Below, in pieces: positions 35,250-47,497 of a stretch of 64,000 nucleotides of DNA. Numbering within the stretch: position 1 is the stretch's first letter; each line of letters opens with the position of its first letter. This DNA is from Trileptium ribeirensis (taxonomy: Eukaryota > Nematoda > Enoplea > Enoplida > Thoracostomopsidae): assembly GCA_030248225.1 (NCBI GenBank), contig JASANE010003305.1, positions 1-64,000 of the forward strand. The letters run 5' to 3'. The notes below the pieces were generated by a model. It did no database searches. It saw nothing but the letters and a program-made list of their open reading frames with translations, and had not been told where the DNA came from. The translations under genes and the position numbers were made by a program.

Positions 35250-36176
35250 GTCACAATGGGGTTTTCCGCTCACTACTATGCTGATTATATCCAAATATAC
35301 AGACATATTGATCCGATTAGCTTAACCATGTTGTCGAGTCTGCAGAAACTGTTGTTGTCGTTAAGGCACTGGTTCTACAACAATAAACTCAAATTGAACC
35401 AGCCTAAAACTCGTCTCATTTACTTCTCCCGGCGCCAATTATTTGGCCTACCGCTACAAATCAACGATACCACCATTCACGCTTCAACGAGACTAAAAAT
35501 ACTCGGTATTGTGCTGGACAGGACAATAAGCTTTGTTGAACACATGACTGAGTTGTCAAGTTCGTGCACCGGGCAACTCGGGGAAATTGCTGAGATGCGA
35601 CAACGCTTAGATGTCGAAACAGCGAAAAGCATCGTACGGGCATTTGTAATATCCCGAATCGACTACTGCAACGAATTGTACTCCGGCTTAACCACGCCAA
35701 ATTTACAACCCGTCCATCGTTTACTACATAATGCGGCCAAAATTGTTTCTGGTACGCTACGTTGCAAACACATAAGTCCTGTGCTGCGTGAGCTACACTA
35801 GTTGCCGCTTGACCAGCGAATTCGATACAAATGCTCCTGCTGGTTCACAAAGCTGTGGCATCAAACAGCCCTACATACATTTCCGAGATGTTGCACCGAC
35901 CAACTGCAACTCGCTCAGCCAGTAAAACTATTACGCGTTGACATCACACAAAATAACAGTTTCTGGTTCGTCGGCCCATCCTCAAAGAACAGACTGCCAT
36001 CTGGGCTTCTTGACAGTGCATTAAACGTTACTGAATTTAAGTCAAAGGACAGTTTTTTTGTTGCCGCAGGTCTTACCTACATAATTTCATAAATTATCGT
36101 ATTGTTATTTATTGTCATACTGCATTTTGCAATGCTATCAGCGAAAAGGGCGCATTATAAATGCCTTTTATTTCCA
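35250..36176 (+). pseudogene. 5'-truncated CR1/L2-like LINE, RT C-terminus
   Basis: The fragment begins at the RT catalytic motif, here YADYIQIY where active LINEs have YADD, so the second catalytic Asp is lost. It continues with SLRHWFYNNKLKLNQPKTRL, LKILGIVLDRTISFVEHM, RIDYCNELYSGL and HRLLHNAAKIVSG, meets an in-frame TAG at 35799, and goes on in the same frame with LPLDQRIRYK and a tail. Downstream, GCGCATTATAAATGCCTTTTA resembles the conserved 3' ends of CR1/L2-type elements and marks the probable terminus. It encodes no working enzyme. Confidence 0.85.
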
Positions 36177-37301
36177 CCAGCCCGACATTGGTTAAATTTA
36201 ATGATACGACAATAATTTTGATTCCATTCGCCTTAAATCGACGAAGCTGTCCTGAAAATGTTATATTAAATTTGTTCTTGCTCAGTTGTTCATAAATAAG
36301 GGTTTTGTCGAGTGTTCATTACATGCATTAGCATTATTGGGATTTGCAAGTGACAAGCGCTCGTGTGTGTATTAGCAATGATATTTCAGGCGTGTCGCTG
36401 GTTGGTCACTGATTATCCGTGGGTCATTGGTGGGTCTGTAAAACATTTCTGATCCAGTTTTCTGTGGGTCGTCGTGGTTCACTGCGACGTAGCTCATGAC
36501 CATTTTTGCTTCATCTCAAACTAGGTTTAAAATCAACTTCACATAACTTACAGTAGGGTTGACAATGTCGGTTCTAAGTTTGACTGTAGAGTCAGGCCGA
36601 GCATGCCACGATCTCTAAACAGCCGAGCAGTGCTATAGAGCGTAAGATATGTAAGAACAGAGCCGAGCCGAACATGGTACAGTAGGAACCGACATAAAAT
36701 TCGAAAATCTAACTTTCTCACCTCTAACTTAACTGTTATAACACTTTCTACGGCAAATTGCGTCTCTACAGCATTTTATACGTTGCCATGTAGCGCAGTG
36801 TGTCGTTGAATTAATGATATGTTTGGCCATAAGATACGCAAGCAAGGTCTAATAGTAATGGAAAGTGGACAATAGCCCCCTGTAGTTAGCAACATTTCGC
36901 CACTATTGTGAAGAAAATTTCAACTTGGATGTTCAGTTTCAATTATACGAACGTCTCAAACATGGGTTATAATTCTTGATGTCGGGAATACTCTTAAGAT
37001 CAACCGTGCCAGTTTATAGCGTCACGGATTCCTGTTGCAGAGGAATTTCGTCGTCGCAAGCCCGTGGTTAAAAATTTAAGCTCGTTCTGGACTATGCGGC
37101 ACGGAATGTTATAGATACAAAAGATAAAATCCTGTTCCCGAGTGGGATCCATTGGATGTATGTGTTCACCGACTACGGCAATACATCGTCTGTCTCTATC
37201 GCCGTGCGTAGTCGTGCTTTACAAGGTTTCCTCTTTTCGCAACACTAATTATACATCTTTGTATCGTCTTTAATGGTTTGATCTTGACTATAACAATAAT
37301 T
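36177..37301. other. intergenic stretch, nothing recognised
   Basis: No exon or repeat family is recognised. A short word pair, GAGCCGAGC / CAGGCCGAGC, recurs near 36600-36670. Confidence 0.35.
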
Positions 37302-37528
37302 CTGGGATTTCCATTCGCTGAAAATTTTGTCGGGGGGCATAGATTGGGGTGCCTCTGGTGCGAAATCATGGAGCGCCCAATTTTGTCAGGGAGCATTTTG
37401 CCAAAAGAAACAGGTTACAAATCATGTCAGAAATGCTACCAAAACGGTTTTCTTGGCGAAAAAAACAATTTTGAAATATTTTGACAAAAGTTTGGTATTT
37501 TAGTGTAAATTTTTATCAAATTTTATGT
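37302..37528 (+). mobile_element. MITE family M2, 3'-truncated copy
   Basis: Starts CTGGGATTTCCATTCGCTGA and follows the M2 head (TTTGTCGGGGGGCATAGA, AATTTTGTCAGGGAGCATTTTG, GAAATGCTACCAAAACGG) up to a TTTTATGTTATTTGGGAG-like stretch, where the minisatellite begins. The right terminal repeat is missing. Confidence 0.7.
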
Positions 37529-37536
37529 TATTTGGG

Positions 37537-37675
37537 AGTGTATCGCGGACGCCCAAGTGTTGCAGATGTCGCGCTCGCGGCATCGTACCCCCAAGTGTCG
37601 CGGATGCGATAATGATGGTTGACAGTTTTAGCGGAGGCCCAAGTGTCGCACGCCTAAATGACGGTTCACCATCTT
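37537..37675 (-). repeat. minisatellite, inverted relative to 33.7 kb
   Basis: Units such as ATCGCGGACGCCCAAGTGTT and CCCCCAAGTGTCGCGGATGC are reverse complements of the unit at 33695-33975 (GTCCGCGATACTTGGGC). Confidence 0.6.
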
Positions 37676-38342
37676 AAGCACTACTCAAAATCCCTAAATA
37701 ACAATAATATACACACCAGCAATCTGGCGATTGACTATTGGCTCCTCCAAAATTGTACCGGAGGATCTTCAAGTTCGGAACTATTGGGAAATCTATAGAT
37801 TAAGTGATGAGTTATGCTCAACAGGCAAATAAAATTTATTTTGCACTCATTACCGGTATCTCAACAAACTGCTGTCGGTACGCACCCTGCGTGAAAAATA
37901 AGCTGCATTGTCGTAAAGTATGCAAGTACTCACACCATGAAATGTTGGTATTTATAGAACGTGACTTTAAATAAAATAAAAACAACTACATTAGGTTATA
38001 CACAATATAAGGTTGAAAGTATTTGGCATTAAATCTTTCTTGTGCATCCCATGTAAGACTTGTTACAAAATTATATGAACACTACTGTCAGTGAAGGTCT
38101 GATATACAACAATGCAATTTTGTGTAATATACTACACTATTAATTTTTTCGGACACTTCCGAAAGTTTACTATAACAAAACGTTTAGCTTGCAGGAATTT
38201 GAATTGAATCGACGTTTTTTTCAGGTCGTCAATTGCTATTAGTAATGAACAGTGACAAAGTTGCCGTAAACGACAGCTGGTTGGAGCTTGAAAGTGACCC
38301 TGGTAACTACTTTTTTCAATTTACCAAAACTATACTTGGGGC
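37676..38342. other. intergenic stretch, nothing recognised
   Basis: No gene or repeat is recognised. Confidence 0.35.
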
Positions 38343-38730
38343 CTGGCCTGTCCACAGCCCTCCGAAAAGTGGGGGGGGGAACTTCGGGGGGCCCCATTGT
38401 TTATTCTCAGGGGAAATTTCAAAGTGGGGGGATAGATTTTGCTTAAAAATACAAAATATTTCCATATTTTCATGCATTTTGACTACTGTGAACGTACTTT
38501 CAAGCTAAAAAACAATATTTTAGCATTATAAATAGTGGTAATTAATGTTTAAAAAACAATTTGCAAACAAAGAACATAAATTTTCAGACATAAAAAATTT
38601 TTGGAATTAGTTGAACATGGGGGGTTTCGCCGAGTGGGGGGGGGGCGACGAACATGGGGAACATCTCACGAACATGGGGGATTTGGAATGTGGGGGGTCC
38701 CCCCACCCGCCCCCACTGTGGACAGGCCAG
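38343..38730 (+). mobile_element. MITE family M1, copy 3
   Basis: Ends CTGGCCTGTCCACAG and CTGTGGACAGGCCAG are perfect inverted repeats, with GGGGC on both sides (38338-38342 and 38731-38735), a 5-bp target duplication. The sequence just to the right (GGGGTCCCTAGTTCCGAACT and onward) resembles M2 interior, so this copy may have landed in an older element. Its long opposed frames are shadows of G- and C-runs. Confidence 0.92.
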
Positions 38731-39427
38731 GGGGCCATGATGGTTGGGGTCCCTAGTTCCGAACTGTGGGAACCGAAAATGCTTGGGGGCGATTCCTCGC
38801 AGTTCAACTGGAGGACCGCACAGATGAACTGAGGGAACATAAATACTGTAACCGCCAGAAAACGTCAAAAATATCTCACTTAGCAATTGGTTGAAAGAGT
38901 GTGCTTAGTAAAAAGGCGAAATTATAGTGATTTTTGCCACACAGGGGAGAATTTGGGGATTTTTTACCCAAAATTGGGGAAAATTAGCATATTTTTTAGC
39001 CGATCAGACAAAAATTTGGAATTTTCTAGTGTAGCACGAAAGTACCTGGGTTCCATAAACTTGGAGAGGCCAAAATTTACCTGGGGCATGAACTAGAGGT
39101 AACCTGGAGGTGGTAGAAATACCTGGGGCCCCCAATTCCCTCCCCCGCAATTTGGAGCCGACAGGGTAATGCAGCGTGCACTCATTCTATATTGTAATAT
39201 GTGCTGTCGTAACACCTTTATAAAATGGTTTTCATAAGTGTCTCGATAGTTCATGTGATAGTTAAAGTTAGTGTAATAACTTAGTAGAAGCATTCGCACG
39301 GCTTTTGTAACTACACGAGCTATTGTTACAAATTAGCGTTAGTTTCTGTACTTATAATTAGTGTCAGCGAGAATTACACAAGCGGTGCATGAATAATTCT
39401 TCCTTTTGGAAGAAATTGGGTAATACC

Positions 39428-39643
39428 CTGGGCCCTCCATACGCTGAAATTTTTGCCAGGGGGCATGAACCAGGGGGCCCCTGGTTCCGACGCGATTGGA
39501 AACAAGAAAGTTTCCAAGAGGCGGTGAACCGGGGGGAGGGGCCAAAATTTTGTTAGGGGGCATGAACCGTGGGGCACCTGTTGTGAACCAGGGGTAATCG
39601 AAAAATGCCAGGCCTCCCCACCTTTCCAATTTGGAGAGCCCTG
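39428..39643 (+). mobile_element. MITE family M2, internally deleted copy
   Basis: Ends CTGGGCCCTCC and GGAGAGCCCTG, flanked by ATACC on both sides (39423-39427 and 39644-39648), a 5-bp duplication. Compared with the copy at 22713 the middle (the GAAACACTGCCAAAACG region) is missing, leaving head and tail. Confidence 0.88.
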
Positions 39644-39649
39644 ATACCG

Positions 39650-40435
39650 ACAATATATTACAATTATGATTGAGTGCACACAGTAATCTTTGAATGCTTA
39701 ATATATAGATGCATGTCATTATTATGTCACATAATTATATATTATTATAGTCACACATTTCCGTTATATTTTGTAAAAGATAAAGTGCGAGTATCAGTAA
39801 ATTATCTATCTATTGTTACAGTACATGCCGGAAGTGACTCCGGCGCGTGGAACGAACAACTAGCGGGTAAAAATAGCTCAAAATCTACCTGCGAACAACT
39901 ACTCTTGAATAAACATCAATCAAATGTGGAACAAATTAAAAAAAGCGCGTTAAAAGTTTAAAACAAATCCGGTACAAAATTCCAACACGTAAATTTGTTC
40001 TATTGAACGTCGAATAAACATCGAAATAACAGTACGTATTTCTGGCGACCATTGTTTATATCTGGTTTGTCGGACCATAAAATTGTTCGTCCATGATATT
40101 TGCTTCCATCTTCCTATCTGGACGAATTTACACTATGTTTTATTATGTAAGTGTATAGGTGTTTAGTTGCTGCTGCAGGGTGACTTCGCAATTAACAACA
40201 ACTGGATACAACGTAAACAACAGAGAACAATGTCCGTTTGTTTAATCTCTAACATGACAGTGATCCGACTGCACCTGGGCCATCTCGCATTTTTGCCTCT
40301 GGTCATCTATACTGGAGGTCATCGGTCATAGCTAAAGATTTTAACTAAGTTCACACGAAAACTCCAGTAAACTACGCTATGAAGGTGGGCGAACACAGGA
40401 GTGCGCCGCGAACGGTATAATTGCGAGCAAGAGAC
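39650..40435. other. intergenic stretch, nothing recognised
   Basis: A 95-codon frame at 39674-39961 does not resemble a known protein. No element is recognised. Confidence 0.35.
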
Positions 40436-40439
40436 ATTT

Positions 40440-41345
40440 AATAGTCACCGGTACGTTTGAATGAATCAGCTCATCGTTTAGCAACATCGAACATTTTTGT
40501 AATCACAGATGCATCAGAATGTTTATGTAGTATTAGATTCAAAACAACGAAAGCAAGCATGTATCAAGGGGGTTGGATCCTAGGTGATGCAGTACTATTC
40601 TAAAAAGGTTACGTCGGTCACATATACATTAAAATGCTTTATTTCATCGTTTTCAGCAACCTTGAAATCTATATACACAGATGCAACAAATTATAACATT
40701 ACATTGAATATATATTACGAAATCTTGCATGGTTCAAGATAGGGCCAGGGTCCCAGGAATAGTACTATTCATAAAAGTCTGCGGGCAAAGACACATTTAA
40801 ATGAATTCCTCCATCGTTGGCAGCATCCTTGAAAAGCTTTATAATCGCAGATGCAGCAAATTATAACATATTGAAAACCACTATATTACATTGCTCAAGT
40901 GCGCATATAGAGTGCTCCAGTGGATACAGTACCCTTCCCAAAATGCTACAACGGCTAACAACACGTTTTAATTACCAATTGGTTTTCAGCAACCTCCACA
41001 AAATTTATAATCACAGATGCTACAAATTTTAGCACTAGACTGAATATCACTAATTCATGCATGATTCTATTCTGGTGGGCGGTGGAGTCCCAATGGATGA
41101 TGCAGTACTATTACAAAAAGGTACATTTGTCACAAATACGTTCAGATGAATCAGTTCATTGGTTTCAGCATCCTTGTAAATCATATAGAGCTTTACGTTG
41201 GAAATCACGAAATTATTATGCACTGTTCAAGCGTGGGAGTGGTCCCAGGGTATACAACGCGGCTTCAAAAGCTACATCGGGCACGGATATATTCAAATCC
41301 GTCTATTACCATTTTTCGTAAAATCAAAACAGTTATAGTGACCAC
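40440..41345 (-). repeat. satellite family S1, inverted array
   Basis: On the minus strand the units read GTTGCTGAAAACGATGAA, ATGTATATGTGACCGACGTA, a TAGTACTGCATC-like stretch and TGTAATGTTATAATTTGTTGC, matching the S1 array at 11336-12215. On the plus strand the marker CATCGTT/CATTGGTT recurs at 40472, 40645, 40812, 40976 and 41157, a mean spacing of 171 bases. Confidence 0.82.
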
Positions 41346-41349
41346 ATAA

Positions 41350-44300
41350 TGCTTATTAAACATTATCTTAAAAATTTGATATTATAATGCTGTTAAATGG
41401 ATCTTTTTATTTTGCGTCCCTGTTTCCTTATGCTCGCGTCTGCGAAAAAATTATTGGTCGACAAAGTTATATATAACTGAAACGAATGAACGAAGACAAA
41501 GAAAATTTTTTGATATGAAGCCTGTGTCATGAGATATAACTGAAAAAGTAATTTTCTTTGGTCACGAAAAAGGATGGTTTACCTTTTAACAGGGGGTCTC
41601 CCACCATGGTTGAATTGCATATATGAAATCCATGTTTACGGGCCAGACTATAGGCTATAATATGCCAGAGATATAATTTTGAAAACTGTCGTAACAGATA
41701 AACACGGTTAAGTTTTATCACAGCGCTTACAAATAAATACTTATTATTAAATGTAGTCGTACTATATATTTTTTATTTAGTCCTCTTTGGTGGTGGAACT
41801 TCTATTTCAAATTATGATACACAATTTTTCCATACTTTTCCATTTTTCCATACCTTAAGCTTAAAACTTTGGTTTGTGTCCTGTTAATTTAATTGCTTGC
41901 GATATAACTGCGCTGATAAAAGTCTACTATAAATGTTCATGATTTTTGCGTAATGTTATTTCTGTTAGCCCGTGGAATTGTGCAGACAGAATATACAACT
42001 ACTTGTGCTGTGCATTCATAACTCAGGTTAAGGAGGTTAATCGCGAATCGTCGGTGAAGGATGTGCTTATATTTCTGATCGTGATTGTAGCTGTTAGATA
42101 TACAGAAAAATGTGTTCAAACTTGGTAGTGATATCTATTATACAGTATTGTGTTACGGCGGGAGTGAATAGAGCTATTCAGTATTACAAGCTAAAACGAA
42201 GGTACAATAAATTATTTGAAAAGTTAAGTTGAAATTTAAATTAACTTCAATCAAATCGTGGCAATATAAAATTTAAATCAAATCGTGGCAATATAGCCAA
42301 TATCCTGAGGATAACTAAATATAAATTTGAATTTTTATGCAAGCAACTTCACGAAATAGTTACGACGTGAGTGCTTTCAACTTCGTTGGAGCAGGAAAGG
42401 TCTTGGCAACTTTGCAGCAATCCATTGAACTTACGTGTCAGCTTGAAAATGAAGTTTAAAATGAAAGACGTTATTGTAAGTGATCACGTAGCCTATCTGA
42501 GTAATAGGGGCCTGAGTGCTTTCATGTGTTGCGACGAATATAATGTAATAATGATTGTACGTTTGCTTTATATTGTACTGGTTTTCCCGACCCGAACTTA
42601 AGTGCAAATGAGGGACGAAAATTTAGTTTTTCTCAAATTTGAACAGCAGGGACCCTCACGCTTAACGAAGGGTCAGGAAAATGAGGTAATGTTGTGAATA
42701 ACTGATTTATAGCAAATATAATAACGTATATTAGAGTACTTGCCACAGTTGACCGATGATTGATGAGAAAATAAAGTTTTATTTTGAAATTTTCTTGTTT
42801 GTTTTTGTTCGCTCGATGTTCGCTTGCTCGTAAGGCGACAGCAAATTCTTGCGAGTACTGTATATACCATAACCTAACAACTGATTAATGTTAGCGATTT
42901 TTCCCTCGCGGAAATTTTAGTAATTATTTAGCTCGAAAAGTGAAAGTTCACATAGGATCACAGTGAGAAATTAGCTGATTTTAGTCGCACAGGAAAATAT
43001 CTGTGGGCTGAACCAGGCGAAGCTAAAAATAAGTTGTAGGCTACTACACTGATGAGCCCAAAATACGTGGTCCTCCTCTGTCAGTGAAAAAGCCCGTTGT
43101 AATAAATATAATTATTTTAGGTCTCTTCACGCTGCTGCTACGCGATTTTGGTAAGTTAATTTATCCAGCTACACGGATCTTGGTTATTTTTGGCATTTTT
43201 ATTGATGTACAGATTTATCATTAAGCTCATGCTATTTATGAATTAATTATACTCGTGGGAGACATTGTATATCAACGTAGTTTTGCAATTTTTGTTTTCG
43301 ATTCATGGGCATAACGATGATTAAATTATTAAATTTATACACAAGGCTGGCCTCTCCCGAAAACTGAAGGCATGTTCTATTTCGGGAGAAAGTTCAAAGT
43401 TTGGGGGGTGGCAAAACACGAATCTTGGATCAAGTATTCGCGAGAAGACCCTATCGCGATGTCAGTCCAGCGATGTTTTTTGAGAAGGCCATAGTTTTCT
43501 TGAATGTGGTTTTAGGCAACATATATTGGTCATGCAGTTTTGCGTGAAATGATAGATCACCTGAAACTGCTTAAGTTGCCGCATTGACATTCCCGTTGAT
43601 GCATAGTTCATCAGCTTAGGAGTGTCCCACCCCAACAAGCAATAATAATAACATGATTTTACCCGTGAGAAATAATTCGGACATACAATCCGTTAGGAAA
43701 CAGTTAAGTAGATTAAGTGTCTGAAACCCCGTTAAGCTCGTGAAATTGGGGACAGTCCCAGAGTGGGTCATTACCTCAGTGGTGGTCTGCTCTCGAGCCT
43801 AACCGTAGTTCTCATCAATTTCGGTATAGGATTAGCTTAAGTATGTTATTATCAAATCTAGGAAAGTTTACGTAGGACGAACCAATTTTTATTTTAATGA
43901 CCCGTATATAGCGATTCCGCATTGAGCCGCTAATATCCGCGGTAGTGCGCCGATCCTTCTTGTGAAGTTGAGATTAATATGGTCTTTAGGCTATTTCAAT
44001 TTTTGTGGCGTTAGCTATTCCGATCGTTAGGATATTAGGATACGTTTGAAGTGGAACCTTAACCTGAGCTTTGATAGAAAAAAGCTGAGACAACGCCTTA
44101 GCTGCCGAAATTTCAACCGGAGAACGATCAGTTGATGAAAAAGATTTCTTGTGGTTATGAATTATACTGCCTTTACTTTGCTTATCCTGAAAGTAAATTG
44201 TTATTACTAGTTTCGAAAGTAACCTGAAAAATTTGCCCCAATATTTGATGTTTGAGTACTTCTATGTGGCAAGAAGGAAAATTTTTCCATAGATAAATTT

Positions 44301-46140
44301 AAAATTCAAACTTGGTAAAGTTGATAGTTAATAAATTATCCATAAATGCTAGGAGAAAATCCTGCAAATTAGTCCGCTTATTTATACTATAATCGTGATT
44401 TGCCTTGCCCGTATTATCTGTATATAGTACGATTTGGAATAGTATTTAATTTCGACTTTTGCATAGCGGTAACGACCCACCGATCTGTTTAGGACGCGAC
44501 GCAACGACGTCGCTCTTGTCATTTTACTCTGAAAACAACCTAAAACTTAGGTTAAAATTTTGTAAGGACTTGTGAATTTCAGGTCTTTTTCTGTATTAAA
44601 AGTTTATAGTGTTAACTCTATCCCTTTCAAAGTAAGTAAAATTTTGAAATTAATTAATTAGACAAACTAAATTCACTATGCTATGTTAAGACGGATTCTT
44701 GCATCAATTTCCAAGAGGCCGTGCTTTTTGTTAGGAACTCAGAAATTAGTTATGTGGAGCTAGTTTAGGCTTGGAACCGTTTATCAATCCTGAATTCTTT
44801 AATTATTCTCATTTTAGTATTATTCTTTGGACCTAACTCGATCCAGCACCTTCTTAAATTGTACAAAATAACGTAAATTTCTGTGATAAAAGTTAATATT
44901 ATGTTCTTCAAGTTTGATAAACCAGGCATGGTGCAGAAAGCAACTGATAAAATTTTTTTAGGACACTAACAATTTTTAGAGAATCCTAGTAGTTATGAAA
45001 TTGGTCCCAATAAATTCATTTCTACCGGGACCTACAAGTCGAATTAGGATGTCTGCACTGTGCACCTCATTTGGTTCACAGTGGTTCGCGATTGTAAGTC
45101 ACGAAACGGCTATCCACAAAAGAAATTATGTCACAGTTGATCTGAGTCTGAGCACTAAAACACTCTTATATTTATATATATCTTCACTTTGCTCATTATC
45201 GTTAATCGACATTGAGCAAGGATAATGTTACCGGGCCCATTATTCGATAAGTCTGAGTTGAGCTAAATAATAGAGACCGCTATGCATTTGTCTAAGAAAA
45301 TTTCACTCCATGTATATATAGTAAATGAGTATGATAAACACATCCTTGGGAATATCCAATCCTGACCCGAGAATGAGTCTGGGGATTTTATTGAGTTTAA
45401 ACGACTTCAAAGGATTTACCTAGACACATAACGAACCAGAAAACGCATTGCAACTATTTAGGATTTAGAACCATTCATTACGAATTAGTGAATAGTTGCT
45501 GTCGTGTCTTGTCATTCGAATGTATCATGCTGTTCATGATTCGTACACTGTTATCCTGTTGAATTTATCCATTACTTGCTGTATGATATAATTGTGGATT
45601 GTTGTATATCCTTGATATGCATAAAATTGTAACATGTTTACGTATACTCAGTCATTATATTCAGCCCCTAGTAGATTAGGATAAGAAATAGAATTGCACC
45701 TCGTCACTGCTATCTCTTAGCCGCAGCGTACCTGAATCGTTTACCTAATATATTATTAAGGGAGTCGTCCTTTCTGTTGGTCAACCACTATTTATTAGCA
45801 GCCTTCAGCTTACCTGAACAAGCTGATTAGCGTATTATTGAGCGATCAGTTAGCTTCTGGCCTCCCTGTTAGCTGTATCGTTGGGATCTGTGTCCACTTC
45901 TTTTCTTCACTCCATCTCTTCCGCAATTTGCATTTTAATGTAACACAGTCGTTACCACGGTATGTATAAAAGCGCCAAATTTTGTCGTTGAAGTGGATTT
46001 AGCTCACGGTGGTGTACGTTCGATCAGGAAGATTATGACACACGATTTGATCCAAACCAAATATCTGTGCGAAATATGTATTTGCATTGTGCTTTTGATT
46101 CCATTTACATGCTTGGTGTACGCTAATATTGTCAAAGTGA
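41350..46140. other. intergenic stretch, nothing recognised
   Basis: Long AT-rich stretch without convincing exons. Short frames of 60-76 codons resemble nothing. Near 42240-42295 a 30-base unit (ATTTAAATYAAATCGTGGCAATATA-like) is duplicated. Confidence 0.4.
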
Positions 46141-46150
46141 TCGCACTGTA

Positions 46151-46807
46151 TTATCCCATAACGAAACGTGTATCCGATTTGCTTATCAATAAATAACCGT
46201 TGAAAATCCATTGAGTTCCTGTGTTATTTATGTTATACGTAGCGATACTTACCAATCGGGTTTGAAATGGTCGCCCGTTCAGACTTGACGTCGCAAAAGG
46301 ACTCAAGTTTGAGCGTGATTTTTCTGACCATTCAATGTGCGTGTACGACTGACTAGTGCGAAAGGTCCATGAGTTTAAGAACGTCAACCACCTGCCGAAC
46401 TTGGTAGCGCGGAAGCAATGATCCGACTTTAAACGCATAGGGATTGTCGTACCATTATGGGGCCCGCATTGGCTATAAATTAAAAATGGACAGGAATTGC
46501 ACTTAATCAACCCCAACGATGACAATTACGGATGAGGCCGGGATACGGAATGGCGGTGTGGTCTCATTGGCCTGCGAGCAGGTAACGGAGTCAATCTCCC
46601 TGCGGACCTCAAAGGTAGTACCATGTAGGTGACGTGTGCAACCCATCCGGCAGGATCCGAACACATACCGTGAAGAGCTCCTGCGGCATGATAAGCTTCG
46701 TAGCTTCTTGGGTCTGGCCGAGGGTTATGGTTAGGTCCCCCTGAGGTTACAATAGCTGGGTGTCGTACGGGCGCTGCGTTTGGAAGTGCGTAGTGCAGAA
46801 GCGTCAT
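46151..46807 (-). other. unexplained open frame broken by one stop
   Basis: On the minus strand one frame stays open for about 219 codons with a single TAA at 46526-46528. The upstream half is less AT-rich than its surroundings and Pro/Arg/His-rich; the downstream half is ordinary in composition. I recognise no domain. It could be a decayed mobile-element ORF, an LTR/UTR, or chance. Confidence 0.25.
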
Positions 46808-47497
46808 ATCTATGACACATGCTAAAAATAAAAAGGTACCATTCGATGCGTTTCGAGACAGTAATACTGCGGACTTTAGTTATAGTAAATTGACTCTGTT
46901 TCGCGTTATGGGCCTGAAACCCGCAAAAATGGCCCGGACTTAGATTTTTTCGATCTGCACAGATTTTTGTAGATTTTTATATATCTCTTATCGTTAAGTC
47001 TGTTTTCAAATGTGTTTGAATTTCTCTCAGATAAAATATAAGTATTCAGGGAAAATTGAAAAATTTACTGCTGCGTTATTCAAACTGTGCTTATGTTCTC
47101 CTACTAAAGTTTGCTTATCATGCTTTTTGTGTTTTCCGACCAAATTTGGGGTTTTTTCACTATTTTTAAACTAGCATATCTCGCGATGTAGGATAAAATT
47201 CAAAAATCCCACGCGAGACTACCTGAGCATTGTTCGTAAGTGCAGTAGAAAAACAAAATGGATATATTCTAACAGACTAGTTTTACTTTAAAAATAGTAT
47301 CTTATGATATGTTGATATTGCCGTATTTCTATACCCTAACCGGTTTTTCTATGCCCAATATATATTTAAGGCCTAATAGTTTAGTTATTTAGACGTGGCT
47401 TTTTGGTCCAGGCTTGATAGTTAGCCGCTTTTGAGCGACTTATCACCGATATTCAGAATATTATTATTTGATATAATATTTGAATACAAGTTGAAAA
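46808..47497. other. stretch upstream of LINE ORF1
   Basis: This may include the 5' UTR of the LINE that starts its first ORF at 47498, but its left end is not visible. Nothing else is recognised. Confidence 0.4.

Noticed and set aside
38584..38886. Opposed frames of 70-100 codons around the M1 MITE
   Set aside because: They arise from G- and C-runs in the non-coding element and are not conserved in the other M1 copies.
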